A stretch of 64,000 nucleotides of DNA from contig JALGQZ010000017.1 in the NCBI GenBank assembly GCA_023105745.1, positions 1,584,001-1,648,000 of the forward strand, in the 5' to 3' direction. The position numbers and the translations under genes were made by a program. This stretch comes from Austropuccinia psidii (taxonomy: Eukaryota > Basidiomycota > Pucciniomycetes > Pucciniales > Sphaerophragmiaceae). How positions within the stretch are numbered: the first letter of the stretch is position 1; the number at the start of each line of letters is the position of its first letter. The notes beneath the pieces are model-generated. The model was not told where the DNA came from and ran no database searches. It saw only the letters and a list, made by a program, of their open reading frames with translations. Shown piece by piece: positions 34,417 through 45,568 of the stretch.

Positions 34417-35845
34417 TGTGACTCAAAACCAGGCACAAGCATGATAGCTAAAATACCATAAACCAATGGTATAGCCAAGATACCACCAAAACATGGAGCT
34501 GAGGCAAATCACCTCAAAAGCTATCAAAAGAAAGAGGAAACTCACCTCTTTCTGAAAATATAAGTTCCATCACCATAGGACAAGAAATAACAAAGTTATT
34601 CCTGCTCAAAGTTATTGCTGAGCATAAACCTTAATTTTCACCTCTCATCTAAAATCTAGAAGGAGAGGCTTAACCCCAGCAAATGGGTACTCAAAATAAA
34701 GCTCTAAGCAAGGGCTATACAATGGTACCAGTCAAACTGAGCTAGAACCAATATTACCGGAGCTATGGTCAAATTCAGGCCAAATAAGGGTGAACAAAAT
34801 ATTCACCTCTAATCCAACTTCTACAGTTTTGGTGTGAGATACTTGAAGTGGGGTCTTTTTTGAAAGAGCACAATCAGGGCTATCTGATGGTGTCATCAAC
34901 TTCCTCATAGCTGAACTAGAACAAACGTTATGGGGGAAATAAGATCAATACAGCTTTTTGCCTATACCACGCATATGTCCAAAAATCTTGTACAGGGGAT
35001 AACTTTGTCATATTTAATGATACCCCTCAAATGAGGTACCATTGTGTAGAGCACATACAGGGCTACACACTGAACCAATTTTGAGGTTGAGATCTCAAGA
35101 ATTAACAAAGTTATGCCTATTTCAAGGTCAGATTCCCACCTGCTGTCATATACAGCCTTACCATGGGATGATATCCCAAAACCATGAATATGAGGTGTCA
35201 AATAGACAAAGAAGCTTATTTTTACTTCAATACCTCATATGTCAGTCAATACTGGGGTCCCATACAGCTTCTGTACAGCATTCTACGCGTCATACACATA
35301 AGAATCAGGCTGTGAGGTCCCCAGATGAAAATTTTCACCCTGTACTGGTGAAAACTGCCCAGATGTGGTTTAAAAACCACATCTGAGCCCAATAAAGGCT
35401 ATACAGGCTGTTTTTAAGCCACAAGCCGGTACAAGAGGGTGAAAAATCTTCAATTCCTCCACGTGGAAAGGTCTGGCACCCTTTCCACCCCATTTCAGGA
35501 TAAAAAGGAGGCTTTTCACAGCCAGAATAGTTTCCTCATCCTGCTCTTGAATAACCTACGTAGTAAACTGTCAAAAACAGTTTTACTCTTGGTTAAATAA
35601 TCAGGTATAATTCTAATCTTTAATTATTGAAGTATTTTATTATTGTAACCCAACAGATAAAGCTGCAACCAGGGCTTTCAACAGCGCTCACCACCACTAT
35701 ATTAAATATAGTAAAGCTGTTTTAATCTTAAATTAAATTATCTTTAACCCTTATAAATCCTTTTCAAAACATTTTTACCGTGTCACAAACATAGTTAAAG
35801 TTGTATTTAGTCTATATACACCTTCATCATAGTTTCATCCTGACA
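34417..35845 (+). repeat. Probable 5' LTR of element B
   Basis: The end is clear: TTTCATCCTGACA followed by TTTTGGGGGCCTGGCC. The start is inferred from the break in the F gag frame and the TG of TGTGACTCAAAACC. It contains a TATA-like GGATAAAAAGGAGG near 35500. The matching 3' LTR is outside the window, so the start cannot be tested here. Confidence 0.55.
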
Positions 35846-36481
35846 TTTTGGGGGCCTGGCCATGTTTTAAACTTTTTTTTGGACCTTATAAGTAAGTTTT
35901 TTCTATTATTTTTTATTTTCTGACAATTGTTTTATATTTTTTAGGCGTATTGTCTTTTAAAAAAATATATAATTCATATATATTTTTCTTTTATTACTCA
36001 TATTATAAGAGTACTTACCACGTGGTTAATACCCACTGGAATCTTTATTTTTGGCATGTTTACATATAAAAACATATAAGCCATCAATACATCCTGTATT
36101 CTTGATTGAATAAGGACACCTCTGACTGAAAAACCATCAGTTGAGGCGTGGTTAAGTGTATTGTTAACTCAATTACACTTATACAGAGCCACTTATTCAG
36201 ATTACCCTCAAAAACCACAAGTGTATCTGTATGCTACTGGAACACAAACAGTGTGACAGGGTACCAAAAAGCTGTAATTCTGACGTGGAATGGTTGATTC
36301 ACTTACAATATCATTATACAGGGCATATTGTAGTAACATACAAGCCCAGAGGCCAATCTTAGACGTGCAAAACCAAATTTTTTTGAGAAGTCTTAACTGA
36401 CATAAGCCCTCTTCTTCCTGCCTTGATTCAGTGGAATAAAATTACATTCCAGTTGAGACCCAGTCACAGGCCAACACACCA

Positions 36482-37500
36482 GTGACACCCTCAGAACCAA
36501 AGGGCAGGAAGGGCAAACGAAAGAGCCACAGTGAAGGTCTAATCACAGCCAAGAAGTGGACTCCAATAGCCACTCAGAGGAGTAAAAAACCACTAAACTC
36601 TGCATCAATACATGGCAAACCAACCTTAACCACTTTTACAGGAAAAATTACAATTATTAACCCAGTTGTAACCTGCAAAGGCAAATTGCCCAAATGAGCA
36701 GATACCAAATTTGTACAAGGCCAAGTCAGAGGTAAATACCCTAAGAACATAAGGTTTTTGTCTGCTTGCAAACAATGATATGTCCCCTGTATACCTCAGA
36801 GACCTTGGCTTCCAAAGGAACCAGCCACAGGAAAGAGAAGGCTTGTCCAGAACCAGAAGACCTGGAAGAGGACACCTTGGACACAGTGGTGGATGGCAAA
36901 ACAATGAGGGAGATAATATCAACCCTGCCATTCACACTCCAATTAAACAGGAACCTCAAACCAGAGGACTGCAAGGATATGGATCAAGTTCTTCAGCTCC
37001 ACCAACTCCTCAAAGATTTATTTCAATGGAGCATGGACAACAAGAGGTTCAACCTGGCAAGTCACTGGGCAGAACTTGGAGCTAGTTGCCAGAAGATCTG
37101 TCTCAAAGAGATAGACTTCAAAGACCTGATGGTAATCACCAAAGGTTGGAATCCTACCAGGCAGTTCAGACTCCTGGAGGCAAGGGCACATAGGACAAGG
37201 GAAAATCAAGCCACTATCCAGGCTATAGAAGAACAGTTAACCCAGACAGGCCCTACTCAGATTCCTTCAGGCTCACAAGGAGCAGGCCAAATCAGGTCTC
37301 CAGTGGCTTCACACCATTCAGAAACCAGCAGATCAGTGGCCAAGAGTCACCATTCTTCACAATTCCAGGAAGTTTCCAGGAGAAGACAAGGAAACAAGGG
37401 CAAGAACAAAACCTCCTTCAACCAGAGGAGGAAAGAGTCAGACCCTGTGATTCAGAAGCTGTTGGATTTGCTAAAAGAAGTGCAAAAGAACCAGAAGTAG
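36482..37500 (+). pseudogene. Element B ORF1, overlapping the gag frame
   Basis: Basic N-terminal part (KGRKGKRKSHSEG; 36482-36697), a frame break between 36697 and 36766, then an open frame to 37500. It contains MDNKRFNLASHWAELGASCQ, KGWNPTRQFRLLEARA and a Ser/His-rich tail that ends in a helix (VIQKLLDLLKEVQKNQK). KGWNP corresponds to GGWSSLSCK/GWTPMSCK/NGWNPVSS in C, A and G. The gag frame (-1) is open over much of the same DNA (36780-37085 and 37195-37500). Function unknown. Confidence 0.6.
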
Positions 37501-38924
37501 TTGTAAACCACTCTAGAATCAGTAATCCTAGTAATAGAAACATTACCCCCACTCAGACTGAACATAACATTGTCACATCTGAGAGTAACATCAACAGTGA
37601 TACACTGTGGTTACAAATGTCCCAATATGCTGAACAATCTGCAAATAAGTTTGCAGAAATTCAAGCTGGCCAAGAGAGGATGAGAAAAACACAAGCCTCC
37701 TTGGAACATATAGTTAAGAATCTTCAAGAAGGATATGCTCAACTGAGCAAAGCCTCTGAAGAAAGCAACAAAAGACTGAATCTATTCTTTGAAGAACAAC
37801 ACCACAGCAAAAGGGACAGGGATTGTCTGGACCAAGATATAAACAAATTGTTTAATGTCTACCATAACTTGAAGCCCCAACCACAAGGCCCAGTTATGAA
37901 GAATCCATATGAACCAGATGACATAAAATCAGATGCCATGTTGATGAATAAGGCAAGATCTCCATCACAATACCAGGATGGAGATGGCATGTCTTCTTCA
38001 GAGAAGGAAGCGTTGAAACAGCTTCCTGAGGCCTCAAGCTGGCCCAAATTCTCTGGATCAGGAGGATATGATCGTATGGAACTCACAGACTATATTGATG
38101 GACTCTTCATTGATGTACCAAGCATACCAGATTACTGGATTACTGCTAGATTGAATACTGCATTTAAAGGTCATGCTATTATATGGTACACAGAAATGAA
38201 AGAAATCCATGGCAGGAGTAACTGGCCATGGTGGAAGAGTCAAATCATCCAGAAGTACAGTAATGGAACTTGGATATGGCAGAAGACAATGTCATTTGAA
38301 AATGACAAATACTCAGTGGAAAAAGATCCATATGAGTGGTGTCTTAGACAGTCTAAAAGACTTAGAGCCATTGATCCTCAGATGAACATCCAAATGAGGA
38401 ATCACAAGCTTCTGACACAACTACCAGGAGAACTAGAGGATGCAGTAAAATGCATATGCAACCAAAATTGCACTCTAGATGACATTGCCAACACCATACA
38501 AGACATAAGGAAAAGGACTAATATAGGGAAATTCACCCCATATAAGAGCAGTAGTTTCAAAGAAAAACAACCTTTCAGGGTAGAGTTTAAAGACAAACCC
38601 AAAGAAAGAGTGGCAGAAGTGGCAAAGAAGAGGAATTCTTGTCACAATTGTGGTTTAACAGACCACTATGCCAATAACTATCCAAAGGAAAAGAAAAAAA
38701 TCTATGCCATTCAGCAAGTCCTAGAGGAAGAATCTCCAACAGAGGATTCTGAATCAGACTCCATGGGTGATGCCATCAGAGAACCATCTGATTATGATCA
38801 AGACCCAAGAGAAGAATTCCTAGTGGAATACCAAGAGGAAACCCCACTAGAAATTCAGGACATACAGTTGGAAGCAGGCATGCCACAAGACACTGCCAAT
38901 AGAAACTTGTGCAAACACACATAA
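36780..38924 (+). pseudogene. Element B gag
   Basis: Frame open 36780-37085, with stops near 37085 and 37190, then uninterrupted to 38924. Coiled coil with NKFAEIQAGQERMRKTQ, capsid-like LPEASSWPKFSGSGGYDRME and WPWWKSQIIQKYSNG. The zinc knuckle CHNCGLTDHYANNY has the last Cys replaced by Tyr. The TAA at 38922-38924 separates it from protease; CAA to TAA is likely, since downstream sequence continues in frame. Confidence 0.8.
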
Positions 38925-40875
38925 GCTGCACAAACATTTCTTGTTACACCAACCAAAGGAATGGCATATATACATGGGACAGCCACAAAAACGACTATTT
39001 GCCCTGACAATGCTCAGCATCGACTGATCATTGATAGTGGGGCACACTGCTGCATAGTGGCCAGAAACTATCTGGATACCCACTTCCCAAACTGGGAAAA
39101 ACATCTCTTGCCTACTAAGGCAAAGAACCTTAAAAGTGCATCAGGGAAGATGACTTCCATTGGGACAATTGTCAAAGAGATAATTATACCCCACTGGAAG
39201 GGTAATATCAGACTCCACTCAGAGTTTGTAGTGCTTGATAATGCCCACATCCAAGGGTTTTTACTGGGGACAGACTACCAGAGGATGTATGGCATAGACA
39301 TTTACAACAGTAAAAATAGGAAAATAACAATTGGTACTAACAAGGAAAAGAAATTTTCACTTGATATATTCCAGATATCTTCTCAAGATTCACTAGAAGA
39401 ACTTCTGGAGGAATTCAGAGAGGGACAGTTTAGCACTACCCTCACCAGAAAACCAAAACTAAGTTGACTGAATATTCTGAGAAAGAACAGACCAGCATTT
39501 GCCATTGGTAAAGAACCATTAGGAAGGATCAAAGGCCATGATATAGAATTATATCTGGATGTGGAAAGGCCTTATCCACCCATGCTTAGGAGACCTCCTT
39601 ATCCAGCAAGCCTGGAAACCAGGAAAAAAATTGAGAAACATATCAATGAACTACTAGACATGGATGTCATCAGGAATATTGGACATAATGAAATAGTGGA
39701 AATCACCACCCCTGTCCTAATCACCTGGCATTATGGCAAGTCTAGACTGTGTGGAGACGTCAGAGCTCTGAATAACTACACAAAAGCAGACAGGTACCCT
39801 ATCCCCAGGATACCTCATGCCTTGGATAAACTGGCAAAAGCCAAATACATAACCAAAATGGATTGTATGAAAGGCTTCCACTAAAATGGAGTTAAACCAA
39901 ACTCCATGAAATTACTCAGAACAATATGCCTTATGGGCATATATGAGTATACCAGGATGCCGTTTGGCATCAAAAACGCACCAGCCCATTTCCAAAGGAT
40001 GATGGACACAATATTTCAAGGAGAAATATTGGAAGGCTGGATGGTGGTATATATTGATGATATCATTATATACTCAGAGACATGGGAAGACAATGTACAA
40101 TACATAGAAAGAGTACTAAGTAAATGCACACCCATAAATCTCAAAATTTCACTTAAAAAGTGCAATTTTGGCCAACAAGAGTTACTGGCTCTAGGACATA
40201 AAGTCTCAGGTCTTAGTCTGGCAATGAACCAGAATAAAGTAGCAGTAGTACTGCAAAAGCCAGTACCAAAGAGCATCAAAGAGATGCAATCTTTCCTTGG
40301 GTTTGCTAGGTACTATAGAAACAACAACAAAAGCTTTGCACACATAAATAGTAGTTTATACAAGTTATGTTCAAAAGATGTAGCTTTTGAAATGACCAAG
40401 GAAAGGAGGGATGCATACGAGAGGATCAAATATGAACTCACAAATGCACCTGTGCTCATCTTACCTGACTTTGAACTATGATTCAAGTTATATATAGATG
40501 CAGCATGCAGTCAAGGCCTAGGAGCAGCCCTTCACCAAAGACAAATTGTGGATGGTGAACCAAGAGAAGGAGTAATTTTCTACATCTCAAGGCAGCTGAA
40601 ATATTCAGAAGCCAGGTATGGGGCCACCCAGACTGAGTGCCTATGTCTAGTCTGGGCTCTGGAGAAACTCCATTATTATTTGGAGGGTGCAGTCTTTGAA
40701 TTCTACACATACTGCACAGCCTTGAAGTCTCTACTGAACATGAAGACTACAAATAGACACATGCTGAGATAGCAAATAGCCATCCAGGAGTATAGAGGGA
40801 ACATGACCATCATATACAAAGAAGGCAAAAGTCATACCAATTCTGATGGCCTTAGAAGATGGCCACTGGACAATG
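38925..40875 (+). pseudogene. Element B pol, 5' part (protease, RT, RNase H)
   Basis: Protease with LIIDSGAHC (about 39030). RT with [26 protein letters not shown] and YIDD (about 40051). RNase H with [17 protein letters not shown]. In the RNase H domain the expected TDC is TYC, so a catalytic Asp is replaced by Tyr. Premature stops occur at 39465-39467, 39882-39884, 40479-40481 and 40770-40772. The reading frame is broken at [14 protein letters not shown] sequence by element C, whose CAATG duplication (40871-40875) marks the junction. Confidence 0.85.
40871..40875. other. Target site duplication of element C, left copy (CAATG)
   Basis: CAATG precedes the 5' LTR and is repeated at 51257-51261 after the 3' LTR. 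Five-base duplications are standard for Ty3/gypsy integration. Confidence 0.95.
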
Positions 40876-42796
40876 TGTGAGCCTTGAGGTATATTTTACA
40901 TACCCAAATAGGCCACAATTACCTTAAAAAGAAATTTTGAATTATGCACAACTCATAAGTCATGCATATATCCAAAATTCATCATTTTCAATTTCAGAAA
41001 AGATGAATAACGTTTTATTGAGTAAGTAAATCCATGGATTTAAGACCAGATTTGGATTCTACACAAAAATTCACCTAGGGTAGCTCCATAGAGTGAAAAA
41101 GCTCAATTTAAGTATTTGAGGTGGTAAAATGGAAAATACTTCAATACCACATCATTAATACCACATAAAAGATCCGTGGAAATTTTTGTTTTTCTTGATT
41201 TTTAGCCAAAATAATGGGAAAGTGAGAAATCCCATGTCACATATACACTAAGAATAGTGTTATGCATGTTTTGAGCACTTAATATCATGGTATTCTTACA
41301 TGGACTTTTGGTACACCCATAGTGGATATCTCACCTTAAGCTTAAATTACTATTTTGACGTAAAAAATAGGCAAGGGGGACAAAAGACATCAAAGAGAGC
41401 CAGGGTACACAACTTCTGAGGCCTCAGAGGCGTGGATAGCTCCAGAGCATGGATCCATGGCTCATCTTGGCCCAATTGGTAAACCAAAACTCTTTGGGAA
41501 CTTGGTTACCAAGTTACACCTACTGTAATCATATGAAAATAGCAAATAACCTGCTATTTTGACGTGCCAAGGAGGTAATGAGCTACTTAAACTCCTGTAA
41601 CCATGTCAATTACTAATGAATTTCCATGGATAAACCCCAAAAGAGTAATTAAAACCCTTTTGGGACCCATATTCATTGATTTACCTCATAGCAACCAGCA
41701 AAACACTGCTATTTGCAATTCTACGTAGAAATCAGGTAAAAACTTCAAAAATTCATTAAAAATACAATTCTTAATGAATCTTTCTGAAACTCTCAGGAAT
41801 AAAGGAGAACTGTATTATCTATGGTACAACCAAAAAGAATTACAGTTTTACTAGTAAAATTAAAAGTTCTACTTACAGTCCATTTTTGGTTATTCTACGT
41901 GAAACACTCAATCTTCAAAAATTCACAGTAAATACAACCTGTGATGAAATTGGCAATAACATTGATAACTTTGAGAAATCAATGATTATTTTGGAATAAA
42001 AGAAGATTGACAGATGTTACTCCTGTTATTTTTAACCATATTGGGGTTGGTAATCACGTAAAAGCATCAATTAAGTAATTATGATAATCTTACATGACAA
42101 CAGATGATGCAATCAATAAACCAAAAGGGTTTATTGTTTTCTCACTCACTGGTTTTTCAGTTTGCTCCGTGGCACGCCTCTGTGAGCTGTTGTTGACTTA
42201 AAAGAGGCCTCCTCTTGCTGTTTTTTCCAAATCATCATCTTATCAATTTATTAAATCATTATTACCAACAAGTAGGTATTAGTTACAGCTATTCTTAAGT
42301 GTTTTAAATCTTTCAGAATCAACCAGAAAGACGTGAAATCATAGAATCCAACTATATATTGTTGTAATACTGTTATAAATCCTTTTGATCCCTTAAATCC
42401 ACAATTCTACGTCAAATTTCTCTACTATTATCTATCAATTAGTTCTTTGGAGTATTAGTGAGTCATTTATCTTTAATTCTTAAAGTTTTTCTCTAGTAAT
42501 AGTTTTCTTCAAGAATTATCTTTATAATTATTCTTGTAAAAGATAATTATATATTAAAATAATTTTATTATTTTAATAATAGAAGTTTTTATTATTAAAT
42601 TCTTCTTGTAATTGATTCTTGTAGACAATTACTGCTCACTGTTATATTCACTAGTAGTGTATAACACATGAAAGAAATAACTTTAACATTATTTAATTGT
42701 GGTTATAATAATTTTTATTATTATATTTCATAAGAACAGACATAGTACTGTTGATTAATAGTAATATTATCATCAGTTTCATAGTCACATCTTACA
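40876..42796 (+). repeat. 5' LTR of element C
   Basis: TGTGAGCCTTGAGG at the start, CATAGTCACATCTTACA at the end. Same length as 49336-51256. AT-rich; no coding frame supported. Confidence 0.95.
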
Positions 42797-42916
42797 TTTG
42801 GGGGCCTGGCCGTGATTTTAACCAGAGTTTTGGATATAATCATATTATAGACTTCATTTTTGTGTTCTAAAAAACCACCATACCTACCAAATCTTACATT
42901 TGGGGGCCTGGCCGTG
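42797..42916 (+). repeat. Duplicated primer-binding region in element C
   Basis: ATCTTACA plus TTTGGGGGCCTGGCCGTG occurs at 42789-42814 and again at 42891-42916. The first copy is followed by a leader that resembles element A (GATTTTAACCAGAG...), the second by the leader seen in D. Elements D, B and G have one copy. Confidence 0.85.
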
Positions 42917-43281
42917 TTTTTTGAACCTTGTACCCTTAATTAATATATTTTTGAGCTCCAAAATATATTAATTTAATATTTTTTTCTTTCATTTTAAATT
43001 TAAAATAATTCTTATTTTTGAAATTGTTTTGGAAATCTTCTTCATTGAGGAATTTGGTTTAATTTTCTACTGTTTTACACGTGGATTTTTCACATCCAAA
43101 AACTTATAAAATTATTCTTTGAGTTACTCTGAATTAATATTCATTCAAAATCTTGAATTTTAATTTTTTTCTTTAAAAAGAATAATTTTTTAATATTAAA
43201 AAATATAAAACTTATAAAAAATCTCCAAAAAGATTTTAAAAAGTATAAAAAATAATTTTTTCTCTTTTATAATTTTTTCAG

Positions 43282-44269
43282 TGTCTTTAATCAAATACTG
43301 TGCAGCTGGCAACAGACTCAGTAAGAGATATATCACTAGTCCAGAATCTTCAGAAGCAGAATCTGAAGACAGTATTGAGGGGCAAATTGCTAAAAGAGGC
43401 CCCTTATTCAACTCAGAAAAAGCTAAATTACCACCAAGAGGTGTGTATTTTATCTTATATTTTCACCTTTTATCCTTAAATTGATGTGAAAATGGTGCAT
43501 ACCAGAAATGGAAGCAACTATTCAGTCCAGCCAGATGGATGTGGACAAGGAAGAGGCAAGACCAAATCCAGAAGTGCCAAATCTTCCACACGAAAGACAC
43601 ATCTGGAGGATGCCAGAGTTGCCCCCCATTCCCCAAGGTCTGTACCAACAGATTTTGACGTGAATTCAGAACCTGAACTGATCTATGGTAATATTTCCAG
43701 GGCTGAACCACTTTCAGGTGGCAGCAATAGAAATATATCAATGCCAGTACAAAAACTGGTTCAGAGCAGCCAAGGAGGAGGAGTGGGAAATCTGCCCAAG
43801 CCTTTGGCAGGGGGCCATGAACTCCTACTTACACATCAAGAGCTTTCTGGGTCAGGAGAAGACCATAGAACTCTTAGGAGGTTGGAGCTCCCTGTCTTGC
43901 AAAGACAAGGTCAAAAAGATAAAGAATTGGTTGAAGAACCAAAGTCTTTTATCCATAGACCAGAAGAAAGAGTTGGAAATGACTCCAGCTTTGGAGACAG
44001 AGGCACCAGTGACATCTACCAGCTCCAAACCAGCTCCAGAAGCATCCAAGGACAAGCCCAAAGGACCTCAAAAGAAACAGAGAGGTCCCAAGAACCATCA
44101 AGGCAAGGGCAAAGGCAAAGCCAATTGGCACAGACCTTACCCACACGGGTACAGGATCCCCAAATTGGAGCCTTCAGCCGTGGACAGTGTCTTCAATATG
44201 GCCAGAACTCTTATGGAATTCACATCCAAAGAGCAGGAAAGGATGAACAGGACTTTTCCACGCAAATAA
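43282..44269 (+). pseudogene. Element C ORF1, spliced, overlapping gag
   Basis: Upstream exon 43282-43440 (acceptor AATTTTTTCAG, donor CCAAGAG/GTGTGT, 159 bases, open: SPESSEAESEDSIEGQ). The second exon begins at 43506 after the acceptor GCATACCAG, which sits 13 bases into gag. The joined frame has SQMDVDKEEARP, IWRMPELPPIPQG, two TGA codons near 43665, then an uninterrupted 194-codon frame with FQVAAIEIYQCQYKNWFRAA, FLGQEKTIELLGGW, IKNWLKNQSLLS, a Lys-rich stretch, VFNMARTLMEFTSKEQERM and the end FPRK at 44269. Basic and helical; no known domain recognised. It may act as an RNA-binding or regulatory product of the retroelement; that is a guess. Confidence 0.7.
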
Positions 44270-45568
44270 CTGATGTACATAGAAGTATTAATGTAGAAAT
44301 TGGCAAACTTGAGTCAAAGTTAAAGCAAATTACATTAGACATCAATGATTTAAAGAAAAGTGACAAAAAACATTTTGAATGGCAACAATTGACAGCTGTC
44401 ACCCTTGAGTCAATTGGCAATGCTTGTGAAAGAATTGAGAACCAATGTCAAGCTCAGAATAATGACATAGAGGATCCTTCCATTTTTAAAGTAAATGATA
44501 GACTAAAAATCTTGAAGACCATGTCTTACAAATAGTTAAGAACACCAATGAATTTGCTATACATTTAGCAAAAAGTGACAGTGACAGGCAGAAATTGAAG
44601 AATGAAATAATTGAAAGTGTGGAACAAATTCATAAGAATCATGAACCACATATGCCAAGACATTCTACACCTTTGACTGAAGAAAAACGTTCTGTTAAAG
44701 AAAGTTTGACCCCATTCTTAGGAGAAAATGTTATTTCTGCAAAGGATATTCCCAAATTAGAAGAATGGCCAACATTCTCTGGTGAAGGAGAATACAACCA
44801 TATTGAATTCATCAGGACTATTGATATGTTGCAAGAAGACTTTAATATACCTGATGAAATCATAGTGGGAAAATTACATTGTTTGTTTCCCAGAACTGCA
44901 AAGAAATGGTATTACAAAATGAGGATTGATCATGGAAGACATGACTGGTCTTGGTGGAAATCTGAAGTGATTACCAAATGGGCCAATAATTCTTGGAGGT
45001 TTAAAATGGAAAATGCTTTTGAAAGTGCCATTTTTAACTCAGAAAAAGACAAACCACTTACTTGGTTCTTCAAACAAAAAGACAGATTATCTGCTTTACA
45101 CCCAGATATGTCTGACACTATGATTAATATGAAAATGTTAAGAAAGTGTGGAGGAAACTGGAACATGCTATCAAAAACAGATGTGTGGAACCATGTTCAA
45201 CAGAGGACTACATTAATGCTATGGAAGATATCATTACCAGAACAAGAATTGGTAAGACTTGGATTAGAAACCCAATAGAGTCCAAAATAGTCTCAAAGAT
45301 TCCTAGAGAGGAAAGAAGACCAGAAAGACCTTTCTTGAAGTGTCATAAATGTGGAAGTACTTCACATTTAGCCAACACTTGCCCTAAGAAGACAAAGATC
45401 AATGAAGTTCAAGTCATTGAAGAAATTCAGTGTACTGAAGAGAAAGAAGAGTCTGATCAAGATTCTGCGGTCTCTGAAGATACACCAGGGGAGGACTATC
45501 CCATTGAAAACATTTCAGCTTTCTTTGAGGTCACAGAAGTCCATACCCACTTGCCACAGTACAGTTAG
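43492..45568 (+). pseudogene. Element C gag
   Basis: Starts MVHTRNGSNYSVQPDG. Low-complexity N-terminus (overlapping ORF1), coiled coil, capsid-like KLEEWPTFSGEGEYNHIEF, and an intact zinc knuckle CHKCGSTSHLANTC (C-X2-C-X4-H-X4-C). One-base deletions near 44510 and 45155, seen by comparison with element D, and a TAG at 45566-45568 break the frame. Confidence 0.85.

Larger units (their letters stand above)
34417..40875 (+). mobile_element. Ty3/gypsy element B, 5' part
   Basis: LTR, primer-binding region (35846-35863), leader to 36481, ORF1, gag, protease, reverse transcriptase and RNase H. Interrupted at 40875 by element C; it resumes at 51257 and is interrupted again at 51674 by elements D/E. 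It is a different family from A and C. Confidence 0.85.

Noticed and set aside
34962..35386. Open frames in the 34.9-35.4 kb region
   Set aside because: They lie inside the probable LTR of element B, overlap on opposite strands and lack motifs.
43685..44269. Dismissing the second frame over gag as a shadow
   Set aside because: Initially treated as a shadow of gag, but its splice acceptor, motifs and stop are preserved in A, C, D and G, so I kept it as a feature.
44200..44290. Programmed -1 frameshift joining ORF1 to gag
   Set aside because: Gag has its own upstream ATG and is open through the overlap in C, and no obvious slippery heptamer with the right phase is seen before the ORF1 stop. 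Splicing explains both frames better, but I cannot exclude it.
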